A stretch of DNA of 64,000 nt, from the NCBI GenBank assembly GCA_050258035.1, contig JBLMYA010000082.1:1-64000 (forward strand), written 5' to 3'. The position numbers and the translations under genes were made by a program. The notes under the pieces were generated by a model. It searched no databases and was not told the origin of the DNA. It was given only the letters and a program-made list of their open reading frames with translations. Positions 44,311-52,487 of the stretch are shown here, piece by piece. How positions within the stretch are numbered: the stretch's first letter is position 1; every line of letters starts with the position of its first letter. The DNA is from DATBLE01 sp050258035 (GTDB taxonomy: Bacteria > Actinomycetota > Thermoleophilia > Gaiellales > Gaiellaceae).

Positions 44311-44316
44311 TAGAAT
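44311..44316 (+). promoter_or_regulatory. -10 box of a leaderless promoter
   Basis: TAGAAT, a 5-of-6 match to TATAAT, ends 6 bases before the GTG at 44323, leaving no room for a ribosome binding site. Confidence 0.45.
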
Positions 44317-44322
44317 CGGCGC

Positions 44323-45117
44323 GTGACAGAGGGGCGCGACTTGGCGGCGGAGGAGTCGGCCCGAAGGTGGTGGTGGACGGGTGGCTCTGAAGCCTGGGCG
44401 TGGCTGCTCCTCATTCTCGGTATCGGCGTCGCCGTCGCAAGCCCGTTCCTGTCAGCGAGCGTGTACGGGGCATCGCTCACGTGGCCAGCGCTCGTCACCA
44501 GCTTTTCCTCGACGTTACTCGCCTTCATCGTCGCGCTCGCCTGGGATCGTCGCCAGCGAGCCGTCGCCGACCGGAAGGAAGCCGTAATGGAGGCCCAGCG
44601 AGAAGCCGTCGAGTTGCGCGTGGCGAGCGACCGGCGTCAGCTGGAGGCCAGGAGACGGTTCGCCGCCCTCGAGCTCGAGCTCGCGCGAGTCGAGGCGAGC
44701 CTGCGACGAACCGCAGACGAGGGCCACAAATTCAAGTACTTCTTCCCGGACCTTCCGTCCGGGTCCTGGGCAGCCTCGAGCTCGCACCTGGGCATGATCG
44801 TCGCCAACTACACGCTCATGGCCGATCTGTCGACGTTCTATGGCCAGGTCGAGGAACTGCGCTGGCGCCTCCGTTTCAAGGCGTCCAACGACGTCGAAGC
44901 GAACGAGGTAAGTCCGCTCGTGAGCGCGCTGGCGCGTGAGATGTTGCGCGATGTGAGCCATCTCCGCGACGCGGTGGCCCGACAGGTCGAGGAGCCCGAG
45001 GTCGAGCCTGTGCTGGCGCCGACGGCGTCGGGGCTGGTCAGCCGCCGCCAGCCGACGGAGACGATCCGGGTGATCGATCTCGCCGGCGCCGGCACGGCCG
45101 ACGAGCCCGGAGCGTAA
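44323..45117 (+). CDS. membrane protein with coiled coil, function unknown
   Basis: A 264-residue protein with no family I recognise. Two hydrophobic helices lie near the N-terminus (WAWLLLILGIGVAVASPFL and WPALVTSFSSTLLAFIVAL). They are followed by a long charged helix (about residues 85-130, rich in Arg, Glu, Ala), likely a coiled coil, and a helical domain of about 90 residues ending in a Thr/Arg-rich tail (SGLVSRRQPTETIRVIDLAG) with possible kinase sites. It directly precedes the kinase-STAND gene, with 10 bases between, so they form a signalling pair or operon, though the kinase has its own -10-like box. Confidence 0.65.
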   Translation: MTEGRDLAAEESARRWWWTGGSEAWAWLLLILGIGVAVASPFLSASVYGASLTWPALVTSFSSTLLAFIVALAWDRRQRAVADRKEAVMEAQREAVELRVASDRRQLEARRRFAALELELARVEASLRRTADEGHKFKYFFPDLPSGSWAASSSHLGMIVANYTLMADLSTFYGQVEELRWRLRFKASNDVEANEVSPLVSALAREMLRDVSHLRDAVARQVEEPEVEPVLAPTASGLVSRRQPTETIRVIDLAGAGTADEPGA

Positions 45118-45120
45118 GCT
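45115..45120 (+). promoter_or_regulatory. -10 box of a leaderless promoter
   Basis: TAAGCT overlaps the stop codon of the preceding gene (45117) and ends 7 bases before the GTG of the kinase gene, the same layout as the other leaderless candidates. Confidence 0.35.
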
Positions 45121-45127
45121 CCGAGCG

Positions 45128-48100
45128 GTGCCCGGCTACCTGGAGCTCGCGGTCGGCAGCCGGCTCGCCGGGTACGAGATCCTCCGGCTGGTCGGCAGGG
45201 GTGGCACGGGCCTCGTGTACGAGGCGGAGCACCTCGTCCTGAACCGTTGCGCAGCGCTGAAGACGCTCGTCCCCGATCTCGTCGACGACGCGGAGTTTCG
45301 CGAGCGCCTGACCCAGGAGTCGCGGCTCGTCGCCGCGCTCGACCACCCGGCGGTGATCCCCATCTACGACGCCGGAGAGAGCGACGGGCTGCTCTTCGTC
45401 GCGATGCGTTTCGTGCGCGGAACCGATCTCGCCGAGCTGCTCGCCCGAGAGAGGTCGCTCGATCTCGAGACCGCACTGGGAATCCTGGAGCAGGTCGCCG
45501 GTGCGCTCGATGCGGCCCACGCGAGGGGGCTCGTCCACCGCGACGTGAAGCCTGCGAACGTCCTGCTCGAGGAGACGACGGGCCGCGTCTACCTCTCGGA
45601 CTTCGGAATTGCCAAGCAGACGGACGCCCCGGGCTTGACTCGGACGGGCTACTTCCTCGGTACCGTCGACTCTGCGGCCCCCGAGCAGATCCAGGGCCTC
45701 ACCGTCGGCCCCCCGGCCGATGTCTACGCGTTGGGCTGCACGCTCTACGAGTGTCTCACCGGCAAGACGCCGTTCGATCGCGGCACCGCGGTCGCAACGT
45801 TGCGGGCCCATCTCTTCGATCCCCCACCCCCACTGCCACCGGAGCTCGGCCTTCCTGACGAGCTCGACGCAGTAATCGCCCGAGCACTCGCGAAGGAGGA
45901 GACCGAACGCCCCCAGACGTGCGGGGAGCTTGTCCAGGCGCTGAGGGAGGCGGCTGGCATAGGGCATCGCACCCGTGCCTGGACCACGCTCCGCCGGGTC
46001 ACGCCGGCCAATCGTGCCGCGATGCTGCCGGCTGAGACTGCCCCGCTGTTCGGGCGCGAGACGGAACTCGACCGCCTCGACGAGCTGCTCCGCGGACCGA
46101 ACGTGCGTCTGATCACGCTGACCGGCCTCGGAGGCATGGGCAAGTCTCGTCTTGCAGTGGCTGCGGCGAGGACCGCCGCAGACAGTTACGACGAGGTCGT
46201 CTACGTCGACCTCGCGAGCGTCGACGAGGCAGAAGCATGCGGTCGCGCGCTCGCGGAGGCCCTCTGCGCCGACTACGACGGCGGCCCGCCGATCGACGCG
46301 CTCTCGACGCGGTTCGGAGGCAAGCGCACGCTGATGGTGCTCGACGGTTTCGAAGGCGTCCTCCAGGCGGCCTCGCTGCTGGCCGAACTGCTGGCGACAT
46401 GCCCGCAGGTAGTGGCGCTCGTAACGAGCCTGGCCGCGCTTCGCCTGCGCGAGGAGCAGCGCTTTCCGGTGCAGCCGTTGCCGGCGCCCGATCCTTCCCT
46501 AGCGGACGACGTCGACGATCTCTCGCAATCGGCGGCCGTCGCTCTCTTCGTCGATCGGGCGCGGGCGGTCAAGCCGGACTTCGAGCTGACCGCCGAGAAC
46601 GCGCCGGCCGTGCTCGCGGTCTGTGCCCGTGTCGACGGCATTCCGCTGGCCGTCGAGCTCGCGGCCGGGCGCATCGACGTCCTCAGCTCGCAGGCGCTTC
46701 TCGCTCACCTGGATCACCGGCTCGAGTTCCCGGCCGCCGACACGCTCGGCCTTCCCGAACGGCAGCACACGCTGCGCGGAGCGATCGACCGAACCTACGA
46801 GCTCCTGGCCGAGCCGGATCGCGCCCTGTTCGCCCGGCTGGGCGTCTTCGCTGGCGGCTGGAGCCTCGACGCAGCGGAGACGATCTTCTCGGAGCCGGAC
46901 GGGACCGGAGCCGGTGAGCTCATCAACGTCTTCGCGTCGCTCGTCGACAAGGGGCTCGTGCGCAAGGGGGAAGGTATCGACGGCGAGCCCCGCTTCACGA
47001 TGCTCGACACCGTCCGCGACTACGCGGTCGAACGCCTGGACGAGCTCGGCCAACTGGAGGACGTCCGGCTCCGACATGCGCAGCGGTATGTGCGTGTGGC
47101 CGAGACGGCGGAGCCCGAGCTTGACGGGCCGGGACAGCTCGTCTGGCTCGCACGGCTCGAGGAGGATGACGAGAACGTCTCGGCAGCGCTCGGCTGGGCG
47201 CTCGATCGCAACGGAGATCTCGACGCCGGCCTCCGGCTGGCAGGCGCACTCAACCGGTACTGGAGCATTCGCGGTCGCGTTCCGGCGGTGCGCGGGTGGC
47301 TCGAAGATGCCCTCTCGCAGACCGACGGTCGATCCGACGCAGTCCTTGCCAAGGCTCGTTTCGCCTGCGGTTGCATGGCCTCGGCCCAGGGCGATCTCCC
47401 GTCGGCGACCGTTCACTTTGAGCGGAGTCTCGAGATCGCGAGCTCGCTCGGAGATGCCCGGCGCGAGGCTGCAGCCATGGCGCAGCTCGCCGCCCTGCAT
47501 CTCGCGACGGGCGATGCGGCGACGGCCCAATCCGAGGCCGAGAGAGCGCTCGCACTTGCGGATGCGGGGGGCGACAAGGTGTCGGCCTCGGACGCGTGCA
47601 GCGTCCTGGCCGACATCGCGGCCAGGAAGGGCGACACCGAGCAGGCCGCCCTGTATCACGAGCGCTCGCTGAGGCTGCGCCGCGAGCTCGGCGACCGGTC
47701 CCTGCTTGCAGAATCGCTGATCAGGCACGCCCGCCGGGGATTCGGCGATCGCGAAGACGGGCGGATCGGGGCGTTGTTGCAGGAAGGCCTCGATCTCTCA
47801 CGGAGGGTCGGTGACACGTGGATGGAGTCGGTCGCGTTGTGCACGCAGGGTGCGCTCGCGTGCGTCGAGCGCGACCCCGCCGACGCCGGTGCCAAGCTCG
47901 CAGCCGCCCTGGTCATCGCGCACCGGCGGCGCGACCGCCGCACGACCGCAGAATGCGTCCTCGGCCTCGCCGCCGTCGCCGCGCTCACCGACGATCAGCA
48001 CCGGGCCGCTCGACTGCTCGGTGCCGCACGTGCGTTGCGAGCCGCGACTGGAGCGAAGCGTTCGTCGGTCGAGCGAGTGCTGGACGAACTCCTGGAGGGT

Positions 48101-48241
48101 CAGCTCGAAGATCTTGCGCCCGGTGGCCTGGAGGTCGAGGAGGCGGCGGGCGAGCTGCTACCGCTGGAGGATATCGTCCTCTTCGCACTCGACGAGACGG
48201 CCCGTGTAGGACCGGGCGTGACCGACACCCCCACCCCTTAG
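45128..48241 (+). CDS. Ser/Thr protein kinase fused to STAND ATPase and TPR repeats
   Basis: A 1037-residue signal protein. Residues about 14-275 form a Hanks-type kinase: GRGGTGLVYE (glycine loop), AALKTL (Lys45), VHRDVKPANVLL (catalytic loop), SDFGIAK (DFG) and AAPEQIQG (APE). A STAND/NB-ARC ATPase comes next, with ITLTGLGGMGKSRLAVA (P-loop, about residue 340), TLMVLDGFE (Walker B) and GIPLAVELAAGRIDVL (GxP). TPR-like helices fill the last 400 residues, as in AfsR or MalT relatives. A DNA-binding HTH is not seen at either end, so its output is probably phosphorylation rather than transcription. It has no transmembrane helix. Its stop overlaps the stop of the convergent cyclase gene by 3 bases. 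Confidence 0.92.
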   Translation: MPGYLELAVGSRLAGYEILRLVGRGGTGLVYEAEHLVLNRCAALKTLVPDLVDDAEFRERLTQESRLVAALDHPAVIPIYDAGESDGLLFVAMRFVRGTDLAELLARERSLDLETALGILEQVAGALDAAHARGLVHRDVKPANVLLEETTGRVYLSDFGIAKQTDAPGLTRTGYFLGTVDSAAPEQIQGLTVGPPADVYALGCTLYECLTGKTPFDRGTAVATLRAHLFDPPPPLPPELGLPDELDAVIARALAKEETERPQTCGELVQALREAAGIGHRTRAWTTLRRVTPANRAAMLPAETAPLFGRETELDRLDELLRGPNVRLITLTGLGGMGKSRLAVAAARTAADSYDEVVYVDLASVDEAEACGRALAEALCADYDGGPPIDALSTRFGGKRTLMVLDGFEGVLQAASLLAELLATCPQVVALVTSLAALRLREEQRFPVQPLPAPDPSLADDVDDLSQSAAVALFVDRARAVKPDFELTAENAPAVLAVCARVDGIPLAVELAAGRIDVLSSQALLAHLDHRLEFPAADTLGLPERQHTLRGAIDRTYELLAEPDRALFARLGVFAGGWSLDAAETIFSEPDGTGAGELINVFASLVDKGLVRKGEGIDGEPRFTMLDTVRDYAVERLDELGQLEDVRLRHAQRYVRVAETAEPELDGPGQLVWLARLEEDDENVSAALGWALDRNGDLDAGLRLAGALNRYWSIRGRVPAVRGWLEDALSQTDGRSDAVLAKARFACGCMASAQGDLPSATVHFERSLEIASSLGDARREAAAMAQLAALHLATGDAATAQSEAERALALADAGGDKVSASDACSVLADIAARKGDTEQAALYHERSLRLRRELGDRSLLAESLIRHARRGFGDREDGRIGALLQEGLDLSRRVGDTWMESVALCTQGALACVERDPADAGAKLAAALVIAHRRRDRRTTAECVLGLAAVAALTDDQHRAARLLGAARALRAATGAKRSSVERVLDELLEGQLEDLAPGGLEVEEAAGELLPLEDIVLFALDETARVGPGVTDTPTP

Positions 48242-50613
48242 GTCACGAGACGGACCTGCAGACGTTCACGTGCGCCCTCGTCGCCGAGGCGCTCGGCGAC
48301 GAGGAGCGCCCGACGCCACAGCTCGTCGGCTCTCGCAGTCGCCTCGAGAGCGGAGGCTCGCTCGGCCGCCTGCTCCAGGTAGAGGAGTCCCTTCTCGAGG
48401 GAGTTGCTGAGCGCGAAGTGGTGGGCGAGCACCTCGAGCCGATCGTCCGCGACAGGCCCCCAGAGGGCCTCGAACGCCTCGCCGACAGCCCCATGCAGCT
48501 CTCTCCTGCGGCTCGGCGGCAAGGTCGCGTAGGCCGTCTCGCGGAGCAACCCGTGCCTGAACGCATACTCCTCGTCCGGAGGGCGGTCGTCCTCGTAGAT
48601 GATCGCGGCGCGCAGCAGCACCGCGATCTCCTCCGAGACATCTCGGCCGGCCAGACGCTCGAGGACCGCAGGTGGGAACCGACGGCCGACGACTGCGGCG
48701 GTCTGCGCCAGATACCGCGCATCGCTCGGCAACTGGTCGATTCGAGCCAAGAGCACGCTCTCCAGCGTCGGAGTCAGCGGCGTCGGGATGGAAACCGTCG
48801 GAACCCATGTGCGCCGTCGCGGCTCGAGCAGACCCGAGGCGGTCGCGTTGAGCATCTCCTCCAGGTAGAGCGGGTTTCCCTCGGCCTCGGCCACGATCTC
48901 GTCGAGTATCGAGGAGTCGATACCGCGGGCAGAGGGCAGGCCGTCGAGAAGCGCGCGCGATTCCTCGGCGGCCAGAGGAGCAAGGCCGATCTCGCCGAGG
49001 CGATGCGGGTAATCGGCCTGGATGCGCGTTCGTAGCTGCCAACCTTCGGTCTGGGGATCGGGGCGGAGCGTTCCGACGACGAGGAGCGGCTCCACCTCGG
49101 TCAGCTGGAGCAGCTCGCCGGCCAGCTCACACGTCGAGACGTCCGCCCGATGGAGATCTTCGAGCGCCAGGACGACCGGTCCTCGTTCGGCGAGGTTGCC
49201 GAGCCAGGCGCGGTAGGCGAGTCGCAACTCGACGCGAAGCTCGGTAGGCGCCTGCTGCGACGACTCGGGGGAACCGGCACCGGGCGAGATGCCCAGGAGT
49301 CGGCCGAGCGGCGCCGCGGCGGCCAGGTCCAGGCCGGGAACGAGCTCGAGCTTCGCGCGTACCTGGGTCGGTGCAGGGCCCGCCTGCTCGCTGTCCGTGA
49401 TGCCGATCCAGTCCCGGAGGACCTGGATGAAGGGCCCGTAGAGGAGCCCGGTGCCGTACGAGAGGCACTGCCCTTCGAGCCAGGTCACTCGGTCGCCGGC
49501 TACCGCATGCAGTTCCGTGAGCAGCCGGGTCTTGCCGATGCCGGACTCCCCGACCAGGAGCAGGATCTGCCCCCGTCCGGCATCGAGTTCGTCGAGGACC
49601 CGCCGAAGGTGGTCGCGCTCCGCCTGCCGGCCGACCAGGCTCGTCGAGGGGGTCGGGCGCCCGGCAGTGAGCGTCCCCACGAGTCTCCAGGCGGCGAGCG
49701 GGCGGCTGCGTCCCTTCAGGCGCAGCTCGCCGAGCGGCTCGAGCGCGAAGCGGTGTATCAGCGCCCTCGCTGTTCCCTGACCGACGACGATCGTTCCGGG
49801 ATCTGCCGCCGCCTGAAGGCGCGCGGCAACGTTCGTGGTGTCTCCGACAGAGACCGCCTGCGGCTCGGCCGCCCCGACGAGGCCCACCGCCACCGTTCCG
49901 GTGTTGATGCCGACTCGAACGCCGAGCGTCGCAATTCCTCGAGTCCTTCGCACTTCCTCCGCGTAGCCGCGGACGGCGTCGAGGATGGCCAGACCGGCGC
50001 GGGCGGCGCGCTCGGGGTCGTCCTCGTGGGCGAGCGGAACACCGAAGAACGCTGCGACGCCGTCGCCCATGTACGCCTGGACGTTGCCGCCGAACCGCTC
50101 GATCTCCCGGCTCATACGGGTCACGCACTCGCCGATCACCGCCTTCACGTCGTGCGGAGCGAGCTGTTCGCCCAGGGCCGTGGATCCGACGAGATCGGCG
50201 AAGAGGGCAGTCACGGTGCGGAGCTCGTCCCCGCTGGTGGGGAGCCAGCCGCCGGGCGGTGCGCCCGGAGGGTCGCGCACGTCCGCGAACGGCGACGGAG
50301 CCGAAATAGTCGCGCGCTCAGCCTCGGTCTCCGCCTCGACCCGTGCCACGGTGTTGCCGAGGCGGATGAGATCACCCGGGCGGAGGGAGCGCGCCGCTGA
50401 GAGCCGCTCGCCGTTGACCCACGTGCCGTTAAGCGAGCCGAGGTCTTCGATCTCGAGATTCGGAGGGTAGCTTCGGATGACGGCGTGGCGACGTGAGATC
50501 AGCGGGTCCTCGATCGTGACGTCCGCGTTCGCACGGCCGAGGACGGCTTCGTGTGGCTCCAGGAAGAGGCGCCGCCCTGCGAGCGGACCCTCGGTGAGCA
50601 GAAGCGAGGGCAC
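48238..50613 (-). CDS. FHA-adenylate cyclase-STAND ATPase protein
   Basis: A 791-residue signal enzyme. Residues about 5-90 are an FHA domain (AVLGRANADVTIEDPLISRRHAV, SLNGTWVNGERL). A class III cyclase domain follows (about 125-295) with TALFADLVGSTALGE (metal Asp), YMGDGVAAFFGVP (second metal Asp) and SVGDTTNVAARLQA (transition-state Asn and Arg), so it should be active. An AAA/STAND ATPase is next (LLLVGESGIGKTRLL; VVLALEDLHRAD), then helical repeats. GTG at 50613 lies 17 bases after the kinase stop, so the two genes form an operon, and phosphorylation by the kinase could dock on the FHA domain. Nucleotide specificity (cAMP or cGMP) is not certain from sequence. Confidence 0.92.
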   Translation of the reverse strand: MPSLLLTEGPLAGRRLFLEPHEAVLGRANADVTIEDPLISRRHAVIRSYPPNLEIEDLGSLNGTWVNGERLSAARSLRPGDLIRLGNTVARVEAETEAERATISAPSPFADVRDPPGAPPGGWLPTSGDELRTVTALFADLVGSTALGEQLAPHDVKAVIGECVTRMSREIERFGGNVQAYMGDGVAAFFGVPLAHEDDPERAARAGLAILDAVRGYAEEVRRTRGIATLGVRVGINTGTVAVGLVGAAEPQAVSVGDTTNVAARLQAAADPGTIVVGQGTARALIHRFALEPLGELRLKGRSRPLAAWRLVGTLTAGRPTPSTSLVGRQAERDHLRRVLDELDAGRGQILLLVGESGIGKTRLLTELHAVAGDRVTWLEGQCLSYGTGLLYGPFIQVLRDWIGITDSEQAGPAPTQVRAKLELVPGLDLAAAAPLGRLLGISPGAGSPESSQQAPTELRVELRLAYRAWLGNLAERGPVVLALEDLHRADVSTCELAGELLQLTEVEPLLVVGTLRPDPQTEGWQLRTRIQADYPHRLGEIGLAPLAAEESRALLDGLPSARGIDSSILDEIVAEAEGNPLYLEEMLNATASGLLEPRRRTWVPTVSIPTPLTPTLESVLLARIDQLPSDARYLAQTAAVVGRRFPPAVLERLAGRDVSEEIAVLLRAAIIYEDDRPPDEEYAFRHGLLRETAYATLPPSRRRELHGAVGEAFEALWGPVADDRLEVLAHHFALSNSLEKGLLYLEQAAERASALEATARADELWRRALLVAERLGDEGARERLQVRLVT

Positions 50614-50630
50614 GCGAGGGGCCTCGGCGG

Positions 50631-52391
50631 CTAGGACTTCGGGACGAGCTTCTGGATGGTCGCCAGGCACGCCTCCGTGGAGGCCTTCGGGCGGCATTTG
50701 CCGATCGCGTCGTTGACCGCGCTCCACCAGCTCTTGAACGTGGTCGGGTCGCGTCCGGGCTCCTTCGCAATTCCGACCATGTCCACGTGGTCTTCCGAGC
50801 CGAGCTTCTCGTGCGTCCAGACGATGACGAACCGGCCCTTTGCATCGAGGAAGCACTCCCGACGGCCACCCTGCTTGCCGGTCGGATGGAACCACTCTCG
50901 CTCGCCGAGGATCGTTCCGCAGCGAGCCGCCTTGAGACCCTGCTCTGCCCGTTCGTACCCCTTCTCGAGCAGCTGGGCGTTCGGGTAGAAGTCCAGGCGT
51001 AGCTCGTCGGGGTAGTCGGTCGGCGCGCTCGGCGGCGGCTCGCAGATGTCCGTCTCGACGGCATTCTGAGTCGGAACGTCGAGCGTCTTGCAGGAGTGCG
51101 CGATCTCCGTCGGCGCCAGCACCGAAAGCAGGTTGCCCGCCGCCGCTGTCCCGGCGGGCGTGCTCCCGGTCCCCGTGCCGGTCGTCCCGGTGCCGGCAGC
51201 CTTGTCGCTGCTGCCGCCACCACCGCCCGTGGCGACGATGATCAGAGCGACCGCAAGCCCGATCGCCGCCGCCGTGGCGAGACCCGTAGCAATCAGGGCC
51301 GGTCGACGGCGCAGTCCCGATCGAGCAGGCGGAGTCGCAGTCGCCGCCGACGCGTCGGACGGATGATCGGCTCGAGCGGCCGGCTCCCCCGCCGTCGTCG
51401 CGGCCGCAGCGGCGGCACCCGGGCCTGCTTCTGTCGCGGGTGCGTCGGCTCCCGCCTGGGTTGCGGCGGCGCCCGCTTCGGTTGCGGCGGCTGATGCCAG
51501 CATGGTCGCCGGCGCACTCGCGGTCGGATGCACGGCGGACGCGGGAACGCCGGCAAGGGCATCCCGGAGCGCACCTGCGAGCTCCTTGGGGCCCGGGTAA
51601 CGATCGTCTCTCGACTTCGCCATCGCCTTTCCGACGACCTCGTCGAGCTCGGCCGGGAGATCAGGGCGCCGCTCCGAGACGCTTGGGGGGGGCTCGAGCA
51701 GGTGGGCGTACATGAGGGCGACCTCGGAGTCCTTGTCGTACGCCGTCGTGCCGGTCAGGCATTCGTAGACGACGCATCCGAGCGAGTAGACGTCCGCCCG
51801 CGCATCGAGGTCCGTTCCCTCTATCTGCTCCGGTGCCGAGTATTCGGCGGTACCGACGAAGACACCCGTCTTCGTCAGGCCGGGTGCCGCGACCTGCTTC
51901 GCGACGCCGAAGTCGGACAGATACACGTGGTCCGCTTCGCCGCGTGCCTCGCCGGGGTCGACGAGGATGTTGGCAGGCTTCACGTCACGGTGAATGAGCC
52001 CGCGGGCGTGGGCTGCGGCGAGAGCGTTCGCGGTCTGGTCGACGATCGAGATCAGCCGCTGCGACTCGAGCGGCCCCTGCTTGAGGAGCGCCCGGAGGTC
52101 GGAGCCGTCCACATAGCGCATCGCGATGAAGAAGACGCCCTCCGACTCGGCCGCTTCGTAGATCGGGATGATGTTCGGGTGATCGAGGCTTGCCGCGAGC
52201 CGCGACTCCCGCATGAACCGCTCACGAAACGCCTCGTCCTCACCGAGCTGAGGTGAGAGCAGCTTCAGCGCCACCTTCCGCTCGAGCATGATGTGCTCGG
52301 CCTGGTAGACGATGCTCATGCCGCCGTGGCCGAGGAGGGAATCGAGGCGGTATCCGGCGAACTCGGTCCCGATATGGGGAATCCAACTCAC
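50631..52391 (-). CDS. transmembrane Ser/Thr protein kinase with secreted C-terminal domain
   Basis: PknB-type receptor kinase of 586 residues. Kinase motifs are GHGGMSIVYQAEH, VALKLL, IHRDVKPANILV, SDFGVAKQ and APEQIEG. A 90-residue Ala/Thr-rich linker leads to one transmembrane helix (LIATGLATAAAIGLAVALIIV, about 372-392). The C-terminal 170 residues are outside the cell and contain six cysteines, which could pair in disulfides. No PASTA repeats are present. The ligand for the sensor part is unknown. First gene of the operon that includes the cyclase. It is divergent from the FAD oxidoreductase at 52488, and a possible -10-like TAATAG lies 5 bases from its GTG. Confidence 0.92.
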   Translation of the reverse strand: MSWIPHIGTEFAGYRLDSLLGHGGMSIVYQAEHIMLERKVALKLLSPQLGEDEAFRERFMRESRLAASLDHPNIIPIYEAAESEGVFFIAMRYVDGSDLRALLKQGPLESQRLISIVDQTANALAAAHARGLIHRDVKPANILVDPGEARGEADHVYLSDFGVAKQVAAPGLTKTGVFVGTAEYSAPEQIEGTDLDARADVYSLGCVVYECLTGTTAYDKDSEVALMYAHLLEPPPSVSERRPDLPAELDEVVGKAMAKSRDDRYPGPKELAGALRDALAGVPASAVHPTASAPATMLASAAATEAGAAATQAGADAPATEAGPGAAAAAATTAGEPAARADHPSDASAATATPPARSGLRRRPALIATGLATAAAIGLAVALIIVATGGGGGSSDKAAGTGTTGTGTGSTPAGTAAAGNLLSVLAPTEIAHSCKTLDVPTQNAVETDICEPPPSAPTDYPDELRLDFYPNAQLLEKGYERAEQGLKAARCGTILGEREWFHPTGKQGGRRECFLDAKGRFVIVWTHEKLGSEDHVDMVGIAKEPGRDPTTFKSWWSAVNDAIGKCRPKASTEACLATIQKLVPKS

Positions 52392-52487
52392 GCGGCCTAT
52401 TACACCACTCCTCCTGCCGAAACTCCATACGGAGGGTCGATCGCCGTTGCGGTTGCGGGATCACGCGGCGCGTGGTGTTCTACCCTG

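Noticed and set aside
50614..50895. N-terminal extension of the cyclase frame over the kinase 3' end
   Set aside because: The FHA domain begins right after GTG 50613 and the extension overlaps the coding region of the kinase gene in another frame.
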